DNA of 64,000 bases, from NCBI RefSeq assembly GCF_964019715.1, contig NZ_OZ026463.1, positions 558,001 through 622,000 on the forward strand. The letters run 5' to 3'. A program made the position numbers and the translations under genes. How positions within the stretch are numbered: the stretch's first letter is position 1; every line of letters begins with the position of its first letter. Origin of the DNA: Spiroplasma endosymbiont of Lonchoptera lutea. GTDB taxonomy: Bacteria; Bacillota_I; Bacilli_A; Mycoplasmatales; Nriv7. This document shows, piece after piece, positions 30,175-41,266 of the stretch. Below the pieces are notes generated by a model. That model had not been told where the DNA came from, did not search any database, and worked only from the letters and a program-made list of their open reading frames with translations.

Positions 30175-30612
30175 AAAACTAATAATTCATTCTTGATAAA
30201 AATTTTTAATTCTGCCATAAATTTGTTCAGGCGATCAACCTAATAATAATTTTTGTTGTACATATTTTACTAATTCTCTATTTTTAAATTTATGAAAATA
30301 AACATGTAATTGTTTTCTATTTTCTGCTTTATTTTGTGCAATTAATGAAAAATAATGATTATTATCTTTATTTCTATTAACTTCTCGATTAATAGTACTA
30401 ATACTTCGATTAAGATTTTTAGCTATTTCACTAATTTTTACTTTAAATTTCAATTGATTCTCAATATAAATTCTTTCATCTATGCCAAGATATTTGTATC
30501 CCATATAAAAACTCCTTAAATTTACTTTTTCTAAAATAAACTTAGCATCATGAAATTTTTATATGAAATCTTTTGCAATTTTATTTACTTGCACTTACAA
30601 GTATAATTCAGC

Positions 30613-30658
30613 TAATAAATAAAAATGTCTTAAAATTTTAAGACATTTTTATTTATTA
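30613..30658 (-). terminator. 46-bp perfect palindrome, terminator of the membrane operon
   Basis: 23-bp arms centred on TCTTAAAATTTTAAGA, with A/T-rich ends that read as a U-tract (TTTTTATTTATTA) in either direction. Begins directly at the IS-A end and lies 6 bp past the last gene of the minus-strand operon. Confidence 0.7.
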
Positions 30659-30663
30659 CTCCC

Positions 30664-31446
30664 CTATTGCGGATAATCTTGTCTTCGTAATACAAGAAGA
30701 TTATTTATATATATAAATATACTTCCTAAAATTAAAAATACTAAAAAGAAAATAATATAAGCAATAAAAAAGACTAGTCACCCATTAGGAGAAGTTTGTT
30801 GCACATTAAAAAAGAAATATGGATAATAACGAGTTCAATCATAATCATTATTGCCTTGTTCGGTTATGATTTTAATATGACCTCGTAATAATACAAAAAA
30901 ACCATAAAACATTGGGTATAGATAATAAAGATAAAGATTTTTCTTTAAGTATTTTGATAATGAAATATATGATGATGGTGCAAATAATGAGTATACTAAC
31001 ATTAAAATTGGTAAACAAAAATGTTGAATATGAGTGGGAATTCAGTAATTACGATAAGCAAATTTTTTTGTTAAGTCGTTAATTGGTGGTGGACCAATAA
31101 TAATAGCTACATAATAAGAAATCATTGCAATTACTAAAAATATATTAGTAAAATTACGAATATGAAAATTAGTCACCCATTGTAAAGCAATATTAGGTTT
31201 TAAATAATAAATGATATTTAATAAACTATAAAATAATACAATTACTGTTGATTGCATACTTCAATAACCAAAAAAATCTCATGCTAAAACATCAGAAGAA
31301 TATTCAGGATTTATTAATGCTTCATTGAAAACTAAAAATCAATAATGTCACGATAAACTTCCTAAAGAAACTATAAAAAATGATAATTGAACATAGAAAT
31401 GGTAGTTTTGATACCATTTAGGATAATTATGAACACTGGTTAACAT
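30664..31446 (-). CDS. Polytopic membrane protein, 260 aa
   Basis: About six hydrophobic segments (for example FFIVSLGSLSWHYWFLVF, TNIFLVIAMISYYVAIIIG, WLVFFIAYIIFFLVFLIL), with PPINDLTKKFAYRNYWIPTHIQHF in a loop. Last gene of a four-gene minus-strand unit; starts 2 bp after the previous stop. Family not recognised; general appearance is that of mollicute-specific membrane proteins such as DUF1600, which I cannot confirm. Confidence 0.7.
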
Positions 31447-31448
31447 TT

Positions 31449-32621
31449 TTAAATTTTTCTCTCCTTCTCTTTTTGATTAATATTGGCACCAATTATTATT
31501 GGATAAAGTTTTAATCTATTGGATAATTTAATAAATAAATAAAATGAAATTTTTTTAATTATAAAACAAATAAAATAAATTATTATTAAATGCCCCAAAG
31601 TTCATAGTAATAATAAAAATCAATGTGAATAAATAGCAGAAATTAAAGAAATAAAAAAAGTTGCACGAAAATCACGACTAAAATCTAAAATATAAGTTAA
31701 AGCGATGCCACATGGCATCATTATTATTGTGGTATTAAATATATTATTACTTTTTAATCCAATTTTATTTTGCGAATTAGTTTCTAAAGTACTTAAAACT
31801 GTTAATAACAGAAAACTAATTAATAAATAATTTATACCAATAGTACTATGACTATAAAATATTAATTGACTAGTAAAATAAATAATAATAACTAAAAAAA
31901 CTACCATTAACTGTCACATTAATAAATAATTATGTGCAAGTTTTTTTAAATAAAATGAACCTTGAAAATAATGAAAACATAAACCAATCATAAAAGCACA
32001 AAGAAAAAATATTCCTGCAATAACAGTAGGTTCTTCTAAACTATAAAAGAAATTGCTTCGTTGATATATTCCAATTTTAGAAATGTATTGGCAGTCATAT
32101 ATAAGAACAGTAATCGATAAAGCAATAACTATTACTAAAACAACTACTAATAATGTTATAAGCGTAATAGTAATCATTTTAGTTTTTCTAATGATATTTC
32201 CTTTAAATAATACGAGATGAATTAAATAACAAACCATAAAAAGTAATGTTACATAAATACTTCCGCGTTCATATGTTAAATAACTTAAAAAATCCATTAT
32301 TGCTAAATATTGTTCTGGTAATCCTGTTCAATGACCATAAACACCAATAAAATTAATTACTACCATTAGCAACGCCATCATAATCATTAGTGAAATAATA
32401 AAAAATCATATTCAATGTGCTTGCTTTTTAGTTCATTTAAAACTAATACTAAAATATCCTAAAAGCATTACATTTAAAGTTAAAAAAATATTTTTAAGAA
32501 CTAACAAATATTCTTCAAAATCAATCATAAAACTAGCAAAAAAAAGATTAGTTTGTAAAAATAAATATAAAATTGTTGTTGTAATAAATCCTATTTGTAA
32601 AATTACTTTATTATTTTTCAT
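31449..32621 (-). CDS. Large polytopic membrane protein, 390 aa
   Basis: About ten hydrophobic segments, no soluble domain. ATG 32621 (MKNNKVILQIGF) is chosen over 32675 because it overlaps the stop of the upstream phosphodiesterase gene (ATGAAAAATAA), a typical coupled start. Loop residues include FYSLEEPTVIAG and LTYERGSIYV. Transport or lipid/sugar-transfer activity is conceivable from the context only. Confidence 0.7.
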
Positions 32622-33852
32622 CTTGAAATACATCCAATATTCTACTTTGATAATTTCATCAAGGTTGAATTTCACCTAAAATATTTTTATAAGTTTTTAA
32701 TATTGGTAATCCTAAAGCACTGGCAATTATTGGTGTTAGATCCATATTACTAATTTGATATCCCAATATGCCATTTTTTCTATTATGAGGATGATACCTT
32801 ATAAAAGGAATTTGTAATTCTAATGGTGCATAAAAAGTATGATTCTTACCAATATGTCCGTGATCAGAAACAAAAATTAATAAGTAATTATCATATTCTG
32901 CCCTTTTTAAAGCATTTAATATATTTTCTAGTCACATATCAACATTACTAAGCAAATACTGGTCATAATAACCGCTATTACCATATTTAGCGTGTGCTAA
33001 TAAATCAGTACTAGCTAAATATAGAAATGATAACGGACCTAACTTTTTATCCTTAGTATCATTTAAAAATAAGTTAACAGCTGCTTGATCTATTTTTACT
33101 AACCGATCGTATGACCCAGGCAAAGAATTATATATACTCATCCGATCTAGTTGTGTGTGTTGTAAAATATCTAAAACCTTATCTTGTTTAAAAAAACCCT
33201 CTTGATATTTTTTCTTTGAATTATTAATATTTTCCTTAATATTATCTTGAATATTAGCAGCAATTTTCTTGTTCCACGCCCTACTGGCATATTGGCGATA
33301 TAATTCACTTTTTAAGATTACATCCATTGTAAAATCATAAGTCCCATAATATTGCGAAGAATTATGACTATTTTTTGTATTAAACATATCAATATACTTC
33401 ATAATTGATAATGGTGGTACTTTTAATGGGTTTCAATAACATTTTGAATTATGATTATCAATTCATCAATTATCTTGGTCTTGTTGCAAATATTGACTAC
33501 AATCGGTTACCTCGTGATTATTTCAGTGTTTTTTTTGAATATCATCACTAGTAGCAGTTAAGACCGAAGACCAATTAGAATCCGAATGAATTGTTCCATT
33601 ATTTAATGCTGTTTTACTATAAATTCCTTTATTAATAATTTTTTGGAAATTAGGATATTTATTTTTAAATACATTAGCAGAAGATACACCATCAACACCA
33701 ACAAGAATAACATTATCAACCGGTTTATTTAAATTTAAATTATTATAAAATATTGTTGGTTTATTTAAATTAACTAAAATAATAAAAAACAATATTAATG
33801 TTGTTAGCATCATTATAATAATATAAAAAAATATTGTTTTTTGAAATTTCAT
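32611..33852 (-). CDS. Membrane-anchored alkaline-phosphatase-superfamily enzyme (phosphodiesterase/sulfatase-like), 413 aa
   Basis: N-terminal anchor (IFFYIIIMMLTTLILFFIIL) and an extracellular catalytic domain. The metal-binding VGVDGVSSANVF (about 53-64), the nucleophile region DSNWSSVLTATS, LASTDLLAHAKYG, and the second metal site FVSDHGHIGKNH are all in the expected order for type I phosphodiesterases/iPGM-like enzymes. Surrounded by polytopic membrane proteins, so it may transfer or remove a phospho-substituent on a surface lipid or glycan; the substrate is unknown. Confidence 0.8.
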
Positions 33853-33870
33853 TTGTATTGTAATCCATTT

Positions 33871-34503
33871 CTATGAAATAATTGATAATTGCTTATAATT
33901 TATTTTAAGATAAGAAAATAACTCTTGCTTATTTTTAAAAAGTAAAAATGAATATTCTTGTTTTTTAAAAATAAATATTCATAACAGTATTGTAGTACTA
34001 CATAATAATAAAATAATGCTAATAATGTTAAAAATATCATTAATATTAAATTGTAAGATTCTTTGAAATTGATTTTTAATAATTGTTAACTTTCACTTAT
34101 GACTTTGAGCAAAAAAATTTAAATCATCAACAATAATTTCGTTATAAAATGTTATCATTATTAATAATATTATTTTTAATATTACTAAAAACAATAAGAC
34201 AAATGGTCCATAAAAACAAATACCCTTTTTGTTAATAAATAAAATACTAGTAATAACAATTATTCATAAACTTAAACTTAAACATAATGCTACAATAATA
34301 ATTAAAGGAAAAAATTCTTGTATTGGTTTAAATTCTGCCAATACATGTTGTTGCAAATTACTGCTATTTAAAGCATTGGTAAAAATATCATTAATTTTAT
34401 TTTGAACATAGCTTAATGAGATTATATATTGAATAATAATAAAAATCAAAGCTAACAATAATAAAATTCTTGCGATTGTTAAACTTCAATATCCTTTTTT
34501 CAA
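33871..34503 (-). CDS. Four-TM membrane protein, 210 aa, first gene of the operon
   Basis: TTG start at 34503 after AAAGAGGGA; no ATG available at that position. Hydrophobic segments at about 10-30, 75-90, 100-120 and 165-185, with an outer loop VQNKINDIFTNALNSSNLQQH. 18 bp before the phosphodiesterase gene. No family recognised. Confidence 0.65.
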
Positions 34504-34644
34504 TATTAAATCCCTCTTTCATTTATAAATTATATTATACAAATTATTTTGCTAATTTTCAATAAAGAAATCCTTCTTTCCTGTAGAAACCATATACATA
34601 TGACAAGATTTTGTTTTCTACAAACTTTTAGGGGGTGTTTTCTT

Positions 34645-34746
34645 TTGGCAGTAATATTTTGTATTGAATGCGACAACGAAAGCTATATCGTTGGCAATAA
34701 AAATACAGTTGGAATCTGTAATTCTTGCGATGAAAAGGGGTTTTAA
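34645..34746 (+). CDS. Plectrovirus tiny Cys-rich protein, 33 aa
   Basis: TTG start after TTAGGGGGTG. Differs from the copy at 12797 mainly by SYIVGN for SYVVGN. Pairs CIEC and CNSC are conserved. Confidence 0.6.
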   Translation: MAVIFCIECDNESYIVGNKNTVGICNSCDEKGF

Positions 34747-34748
34747 TT

Positions 34749-34883
34749 TTGAAAGAAACGATAGATTATAAAATATGTCGTTGGTGTTTGCATATTAGAA
34801 ACTTAGGAAATCACGATGCTTGTGATAAAAAATTTATTAATCATATTAAAAAAATATTAAAAAATAAAAATAAAGCACACTAA
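34749..34883 (+). CDS. Plectrovirus small basic Cys protein, 44 aa
   Basis: CRWC and a third Cys are kept (LKETIDYKICRWC). The C-terminus (KNKNKAH) differs from the copy at 12902 because foreign DNA starts here. Confidence 0.5.
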   Translation: MKETIDYKICRWCLHIRNLGNHDACDKKFINHIKKILKNKNKAH

Positions 34884-34896
34884 AAAAGTAAGAAAT

Positions 34897-35208
34897 TTAT
34901 TTTTTAAACCTATAAAAAATTAAATATAGAATTCAAACAATACCAATAATAAATTGAACTACAAATCAACCTTCTTCTTTAAATAAATAAACTCATTTTA
35001 AATCTTGAAATTTTAAATTTCAATTAAAAAATCAAACCATAGCATATAATGCTTGTCCAAATGAATTATCTTTATCCGGAGTTCAAAAATAAGCAACTCC
35101 TTGTAAAATTCAACCTATTCAAATAGTTATGCCAAAATAATTAAGATTAACTTCTAAAAAGCAAATTATCTTATCTGAAATATCTTCTAATTTATCTAAT
35201 AAATACAT
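34897..35208 (-). CDS. Cargo gene of prophage 3: Trp-rich membrane protein, 103 aa
   Basis: Only minus-strand gene in the prophage, with a strong AGGAGG site. Starts MYLLDKLEDISDKIICFLEV, then three hydrophobic segments (FGITIWIGWILQGVAYFW, QALYAMVWFFNW, WFVVQFIIGIVWILYLIFY); many Trp codons are TGA. Divergent from the next ORF with a 46-bp gap that must hold both promoters. Absent from prophage fragment 1 at the equivalent position. Function unknown. Confidence 0.6.
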
Positions 35209-35254
35209 ATAAAACCTCCTAATTTTAAAAAGAATAAAAGGATAAAAAAAGAAA

Positions 35255-35515
35255 ATGAAAACTGTAAATAAATTTATAAAAAAATATTGATGAATAATAC
35301 TTAATTACATTATATTCATATCTTTAAGTATAGTTTTATTATTACATACAGATATTGAAAATTTGCAACAATTTATTAAAAATTTTGGAGCAATTGGTAG
35401 GTTAATGATTATAGGTTATTCATTAGTATGAGTAACCATAACACAAATAGTGAATTGTTTAATTCGTTTTGTATTAAAAAAAATCAAAATTAAAAGAAAA
35501 ATAAAAGGAATTTAA
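35255..35515 (+). CDS. Cargo gene of prophage 3: two-TM membrane protein, 86 aa
   Basis: Basic start (MKTVNKFIKKYWW), TM (IILNYIIFISLSIVLLL), short loop with DIENLQQFIKNFG, second TM and a Lys-rich end (KKIKIKRKIKGI). It ends where homology to fragment 1 resumes, so its last codons are shared phage sequence. Divergently oriented to the 103-aa gene. Confidence 0.5.
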
Positions 35516-35521
35516 AAAATA

Positions 35522-35821
35522 ATGTTTAAAGTTAAATTAGTTAGTATAAAAAGAAAAATATTTAAAAATAAAGATGGCTCTACGATGTCAGGATATTCTG
35601 CCGAATTTTTGCGTTATGAAAATGACTTATTTGAGCCTACCGGCGAACAAAAAGCCTTATGAATTGATGATAATAATTTAGAACAACAAGAAATTTATAA
35701 ATTGTTAAAAGAAAATGTTAAATCATTTTTTAGTTGCGAATTAACTTTTGATAAAAACCCCAAAATAGTTAATTTGCAAAAAATTGAATTAGAAAAAAAT
35801 CAAAAAAACTTGTCCAGTTAA
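35522..35821 (+). CDS. Conserved plectrovirus protein, 99 aa
   Basis: Near-identical to 13050-13349: Met21 is Thr in the SMMSGYS motif (STMSGYS) and a few other residues differ, most changes being silent. The changes look selected for protein conservation. Confidence 0.65.
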
Positions 35822-35953
35822 TTGATAATCACTTCGGTCTGCGAAGCGGTGCGGAAAGCGTATGCTCCGCCCGCTTAGCGGGTAGTCGGCGAAGCCGACT
35901 ATTACTTGATTAAATAACACAACTGGCGAAAATCTAAAATGGGAGCATAAAAT
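35822..35953 (+). other. Putative plectrovirus replication origin, second copy
   Basis: Same chain of GC-rich hairpins as 13350-13481 with small changes (CCCGCTTAGCGGG for CCCGCTAGCGGG, so one loop gains a base while the stem is kept). The retained pairing supports a structural role. Confidence 0.5.
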
Positions 35954-36796
35954 ATGAATTTACAACCTCAAAATCCGACTGATTTTTATATGAAAACCAT
36001 TTATTACGGTCAATATATTCGCAATATTGTTATGCCTTTAGAACGCATTAAAGCAAATAACCGCAATGCTAATGGAGTTAAAAATAAGGGCAATTGTGAT
36101 ACAAAACTGCTTAATAGTAATATTCGTGCAAAATCTAATGTTATTCGAAAGGCATATCATAATTTTTGAGACTGTAAAAAACTTACATTTTTAACTCTTA
36201 CTTATGCTGATGTTAATGAATTTGATATTAGAAAATGTAAGCGTGATTTAAATAAATTTTTTAAAAAATTAAAATACTGATTTAAAGTTAAAAATAAAAA
36301 TATTAAGTACTTGTATACCTATGAATATCAAAAACGAGGCGTTATTCATTTTCATATTTTAATCACCGAAAAAATACCACATAAAATTATTTTACAATTT
36401 TGACCTTATGGGATTAATAAAAATATTAGAGTTCGTGAAAACACTAATGAAATGGTTGTAAAATATTGCTCCAAATATATAACTAAAAATGTCCTGAACG
36501 AAAAATCATTAAACCAGTATGACTTAAATATCAAGGCTTATCAATTCTCATATAACTGTCAAAATCCCATTACTAGAAAACAAGTATTTACCGATACTTT
36601 GAATAATATTGTTAATCGAACTGTAAATTCTGAATTTGTAAAATATTTAAAATCAACAGTTAATAACTTTAAAACCAAAATGTGCGGAGCAATCTATGAA
36701 TTTAAAAATATTAATTATATAGACTTTAAAAGTGCAAATTATGCTTCATTAGAAAGTTTAAGATTTAGAAATCAACTAAGAAAAATAAAACATTAG
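35954..36796 (+). CDS. rep: Plectrovirus rolling-circle replication protein (HUH Rep), 280 aa
   Basis: Contains FLTLTYADVNEFD (motif 1), the HUH metal-binding motif in GVIHFHILITE (about residue 128-138), and the catalytic-Tyr helix MVVKYCSKYITK (YxxxK, about 168-178). TGA-coded Trp occurs at NFWDCKK and KYWFK. Would nick the adjacent origin and start ssDNA replication. The short spacing after the origin and GGGAGC before the ATG agree with the gene call. Intact. Confidence 0.88.
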
Positions 36797-36878
36797 GATT
36801 TAAAAAAATGAAAGAAAAATTGCAATTTAAAATAAGAATTAAAAATTTAAAAATTTAAAAATTAAGGAGAAAAGAAAG

Positions 36879-37091
36879 ATGAGCATATTTGGGCTAGTGT
36901 TCTTTACGATTTTAACATTATTACTAGCATACTATATTGCAGTTAATATTTATCGTTTTTTTAAAGATAAAAAGAAATATGGTAGTGAAGCAAAACAGTT
37001 GCCAAAAGATTTTACTTATGCACAACGAATATTTATTGCAAAGTTTAAGCGAAATTTATTAGAACAAGATGAAAAAGAAATTAAAAAGTAG
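36879..37091 (+). CDS. Plectrovirus small membrane protein, 70 aa
   Basis: N-terminal TM (FGLVFFTILTLLLAYYIAV) and a charged tail (QRIFIAKFKRNLLEQDEKEIKK). AAGGAG precedes. Counterpart of 19494-19715. Confidence 0.65.
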   Translation: MSIFGLVFFTILTLLLAYYIAVNIYRFFKDKKKYGSEAKQLPKDFTYAQRIFIAKFKRNLLEQDEKEIKK

Positions 37092-37100
37092 GTTTATAAA

Positions 37101-37250
37101 ATGTTTAAAAAAATAATTATTGAGTTAATTGAATTAATTTATCCAACTGCCGATTTACCACCCCAAGTTGTATTTTTGTTTTCAATTTTGATAATTGTAA
37201 TGCTCTCCTCCGCAATTATTTTTCTACTCTTTTGACCTTTTAAGCGGTAA
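37101..37250 (+). CDS. Plectrovirus small membrane protein, 49 aa
   Basis: MFKKIIIELIELIYPTADLP then one TM (VVFLFSILIIVMLSSAIIFL). Counterpart of the 53-aa protein at 19333. Confidence 0.6.
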
Positions 37251-37255
37251 TTATT

Positions 37256-37486
37256 ATGTTTTTAGTTGCTTGAAAAGATTTAGACTGAGAAATGACAAAA
37301 TTGTATTTTTGAGATTTATTTATCCAAATTACAACCATTCCGGCGTGAGTTTCTGGTAAAGAAATTGATTTAACCCAAGAACTACTTTGACTTTTAATAG
37401 CAAATATTGCCTTTTGAATGGTGTTAGTATTCATTATCTTATTTATGGTTATTTTATTTTATAAGGTTAAATCATATTTTGTTTAG
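37256..37486 (+). CDS. Plectrovirus membrane protein, 76 aa
   Basis: Same length and motif set as 19099-19329 (WDLFIQITTIP, LWLLIANIAFW); eight Trp, all but one encoded by TGA. Confidence 0.65.
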
Positions 37487-37501
37487 AAAGGGGGTGATTA
37501 T

Positions 37502-37744
37502 ATGATTAGAACTTTCTTAACAGAAGTGGTTACGCCAGTAGCTGTTACTGGTGAACAAGCGGTTACTAACTTATGAAAAGCATTAATTAAAGCGTTCGGT
37601 AATATTTGAACTGATATTATTGGTGGTAATATGCCAAATGTCGTTAATTTCTTTGCTACATATTGAGTTTTCTTGCTTGGTGTGATTATTGGTTTATTTT
37701 TAATCGCTTTCAAAATGTTTGAAAAATTAATGCCCGGCAGATAA
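37502..37744 (+). CDS. Plectrovirus major coat protein, 80 aa
   Basis: Strongest ribosome site of the prophage (AAAGGGGGTG). Amphipathic first half, TM at about 50-70 (YWVFLLGVIIGLFLIAF), basic end KMFEKLMPGR. A hydrophobic signal-like stretch is missing at the N-terminus, as in the other copy. Confidence 0.75.
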
Positions 37745-37775
37745 TAATAAAAATAAAGAAAGTGTGATTTAAGTG

Positions 37776-38765
37776 ATGCTATTGTTTAAAAAAATAAATT
37801 TAAGATTACATGATTTTGTCGCTTTAAATCGCACTTTATTTATTATTGCGTGATTTTATGGTGCAATTTTGCATTATTATAATCCCCAAAGTTGACGAAT
37901 GTTATTTGATATTACTTATTTATTAATTGCTTTGTATATTTTGTATACTAAAATTTCTCACTTCTTTGCTCGACGAAGTTTTATTAATTTCTTATTAAAT
38001 TCACCCTTAAATTTAGTAATTGGTGCCTTAGGGACTGGAAAAACCGCTTTAATGGTTTTATCTTCTTACTTATTAAGTGGTTGAAAAACCATTTCTACTT
38101 TTCCGATTACGAATAAGCAAATGCTTTCATTAGGACACATGTCTTTATTAGATTATAATTATCCAATTTTAGATGAAAAATCATTATTACTTTGAGATGA
38201 AACTAATTTATTTCTTGAAGGTACTGACTATAAAGAAAACGATAGAGTAACCCAAGGTTTACAAGAATATTTCGCTTCGGCTCGCCAATTTACCCATATC
38301 GTATTAGCAAGCGGACAACGAGCCGAACATATATGAGTTAAAGTTCGCGATATTGCGAATTCAATAATTGTTGGGATTAGAAAAAAACCAGTTAGTATTT
38401 TCCGGCCCTATTTACAAGTTATTTATGGCACTTTTAAATCAGTAAGCGAATACGAGCAATGACGATTAACGTTAATTAATGCAAAAAATGATAAAAAAGG
38501 TCGTAAAATCAAATATCGTAGTATTCCAGAATTAGACATTTATTTCTTTAAATTGAAAATTCCGATGTCAATTTTAAACCTTTATGATAATAAATATTTA
38601 TCATTCTTACGTGAATTAAGCAATCGTGCTTTGAATGATAATTATCAGCATAAATTTTGAAATGATAATGTGATGGATATTGAAGCGTTAGAATATTTAA
38701 AAATGGAAAAATTCAGTAAAATACTTACTAAGTTAAAAAATAATCTAAATAAGAAAAATAAGTAA
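37776..38765 (+). CDS. Zot-like assembly ATPase, 329 aa
   Basis: Two N-terminal TM segments, Walker A GALGTGKTA (about 89), Walker B LLLWDE, then TNLFLEGTDYKEND and ASGQRAEHIWVKVRDIAN. Same role and length as 17676-18662. Starts 31 bp after the coat gene at ATG 37776 (GTG 37773 also possible). Confidence 0.85.
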
Positions 38766-38777
38766 AGGAGTTTAAAA

Positions 38778-39104
38778 ATGGAAAACTTAGAAAAAATGGC
38801 TAGTTTGATTGGCGATATGTTTTATAAATTTTTTGATTTAATTTGAACTTTAACCATTCCCGGAACAGATATTCGCATTATTATTTTTCCACTAATTATG
38901 CTTGTGATAAATCTTGTAATTGGTGGCATTTTAGGTATTCATATTGAACGACCAAAAGTTGGTTTTCGTAAAAAATACCAAAAATCAGTTGCTAATTGAG
39001 GAACTAAGAAACAATCATCTAGTGGCCCAATTAAGAAATTTAGTGGTAATAGTTCTAAAAACAGACCGTGAGTTAACCAACACGGACGGCGAATAAAAAG
39101 GTAG
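38778..39104 (+). CDS. Plectrovirus membrane protein with basic C-terminal tail, 108 aa
   Basis: TM at about 30-52 (IRIIIFPLIMLVINLVIGGIL), then a strongly basic tail ending GRRIKR. Follows AAAGGAG. Longer tail than the 94-aa relative at 17388. The tail could contact the phage genome during extrusion. Confidence 0.6.
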
Positions 39105-39114
39105 GTTTTAGAAA

Positions 39115-39360
39115 ATGTTTAAATTAATAATATTATTTATTCTTGTTGCTGTTTTTTCTATTTTTGCTTTAAACGACTTTTTAGGTTTATGAGCTTATGT
39201 GCGTGAGGGTTTAGAATATTTTAATAAAGTTCTATCAAGTAATATTAAAATTTTAGATTTGTTTAAACCAATGATAAGGTTATTTTCTCAACATCCGATT
39301 TTCCAAATTTTAGGAACGATTTGTATTTTATCAACAATATACCTTATTTTAAGAAGTTAA
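39115..39360 (+). CDS. Plectrovirus two-TM virion/assembly protein, 81 aa
   Basis: Central ILDLFKPMIRLFSQHPIF conserved with 17137-17385, hydrophobic at both ends. Ends 24 bp before the adsorption gene. Confidence 0.65.
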
Positions 39361-39384
39361 ACACAGAAGAGAGGACAAATAAAT

Positions 39385-41250
39385 ATGTATAAATTTATAT
39401 CGTGGTTAGTTATCGCCTTTATTGGTTTAGTCCCTCTAGGTGCCTTCTTTGATACAAAAAAACCATCAAAATCTAATATAGAACAATCTTTTATGAAGCG
39501 AGAAAAACGAGCTACTAATTCTAGTAATGGTGGAATTTATGAATTTTCTTTATCTAAAGCAACTATTAATTGACAAGATAGTAGTTCTAAAAGATATCTT
39601 GTCGGATTTTCAAATTTTAATAAGAACGAATTAGTAAACTTGCCAGAGAATATGATTTATAGTATTACTTGATATCCATCTTTTAGGTTTACGCAAAAAA
39701 CTATTAGTGATTTGTTAACTAATGTTTATGATTTAACAAAACCGGGTAAGGTTGACGCAATTAGTATTAAAGGTAAAATTCATAGCTATAATACCGGGAC
39801 AAGCGAGACCGGCATTGGAGCTGATTGACAATATGATTGATTAGAATTAATGTTTACTTCTTCCCCTTTGCCAGAAAAAGATAACGAGCAACCATTACCG
39901 ACTGCAATAACTAAAAATGATGGTGAATATCAATATAATCAGTTTCAAGATAAATTAGATTATTTAATGATACAACGCCGAGATTTTGATAAATTTAATT
40001 ACAGTTACTTATATTGAGTCCCAATTTTTAATTTCTTTGATGATAATTTTAAATATATGAGTGAAATTTCAATTAAATTAAATGGTTTTAAACAAAATAG
40101 TAAATTTAGTTTAAGTCGTAAAAATTTATATCCTGAATCTGATATGATGAAAAAAGTTATTTTTAGAGAATTTTCCTTTTCTAGTTTTGGTGATGTTATT
40201 ACTATAAAAACTGAGCATGGTAGTATTAGGGGTTATAATGAGTTTTTAGAAAATGGTAAATCGCTTTGAAAATCTGGCTCGCAAACAAGTTTTGGAGGAG
40301 ATTTTATTAATACCTTTTTTGGACAAGTTAATTATTATGGTAATACTTTCCATTTTTTACGCTATGATGATAAATTAAAAACTGATTTTAAAGATTTTAT
40401 GCTTTATTACCAAAAAGATTTAACCATTGATTTTATTAATGGGTTATTTAATAAACTTTATAAAGTTTTAGGTGAGTTTTTTGTACAATTCTTTTATGCG
40501 AGTTTTGATACAGATGCCTCTACTTATGTAAAATTAGATTACAAAGGAATGCAAAAAATTCCTAAAAATGTTTTACAAATGGGCTTTTTCTATCGCTCCT
40601 TAATTACTTTTTATCCCAAACAGTATTTAATTAACTTTGGTTCAACAATCGAAAATAGTAAGAATATGATTTTTCGTTCCTATTTCTTTGTTAAAGATAA
40701 ACAAATTGCCAATGGTTTTAATACTGGTAAAAGTTCTTATCAAATAGATTTTAATGTTTTAAAAGCGTATGATAACCAATTATGAAACACCACTAGTAAT
40801 AAACTGCATTTTTATAACGCTAAAGTCGATGTCATGTATGGGATTAATATTTTTACACTAACTTTCCCGCTATATAAAAAGCAAAATGAAAGCACTGAAT
40901 ATCATTATTCTTTATACGATTTTAACGTTTTGAATTCAACAGCTTTTATTGGTGGCGGCATAAGTGGTAATATGGATGACTTAATTCCGACGCCTAATTG
41001 TTCTTATTGAGGTTTATTTAGTGCCATATCTTGTGGTATTCAGCACGCTTCTGTTAGTGTATTAAATTGATTACTTGGTCTTTCTGGAATTAATCTTTTA
41101 ATTCGTCCTCTTGCGGATATTGCCAAAACAACGATTAATTTTACGAAAACTGCCTTTCCTGTGTTTGAAGTTATTCCGGCGTTTCAGATGTTATTTGAGT
41201 TTGTAGTACCATTAGCAATCTTATTAATGATATTAAAAAAGTTTTCTTAA
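39385..41250 (+). CDS. Plectrovirus adsorption / minor coat protein (pIII-like), 621 aa
   Basis: Largest phage protein. Signal peptide at 1-21 (MYKFISWLVIAFIGLVPLGA), followed by a dibasic motif KREKRATN. Residues 50-172 form a domain that is copied in the downstream lipoprotein. A long extracellular region follows, and a C-terminal anchor (FEFVVPLAILLMILKKFS) tethers the protein before virion release. Layout (secreted N-terminal domains, C-terminal anchor) matches filamentous phage attachment proteins. Intact. Confidence 0.8.
39533..39899 (+). repeat. Direct repeat, copy 1 (367 bp) within the adsorption gene
   Basis: From GAATTTATGAATTTTC to CCATTACC. Matches 41394-41760 with, by eye, a single silent change (AATTGA / AACTGA). 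Both copies are in the same reading frame. Confidence 0.9.
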
Positions 41251-41266
41251 ATATCTCTAATTATTA

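Larger units (their letters stand above)
28494..30504 (-). pseudogene. IS-A transposase, copy 2, split by IS-B
   Basis: N-terminal 110 codons lie at 30175-30504 and the C-terminal part at 28494-29112. His5 of the consensus (MGYKHLG) is Tyr here. Excision of IS-B plus one AAAA would restore it. Confidence 0.9.
28469..30612 (-). mobile_element. IS-A copy 2, interrupted by IS-B copy 8
   Basis: Both IS-A ends are present (TGCCAAATTG at 28469, ATAATTCAGC at 30612). IS-B copy 8 sits inside the transposase gene between duplicated AAAA. Confidence 0.9.

Noticed and set aside
36808-36858. 16-codon ORF between rep and the 70-aa phage gene
   Set aside because: Low-complexity Lys/Ile sequence, weak ribosome site, no counterpart elsewhere.
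38240-38340. Zonula occludens toxin activity for the Zot-like gene
   Set aside because: Zot homology here reflects the phage assembly ATPase; no toxin-domain evidence.
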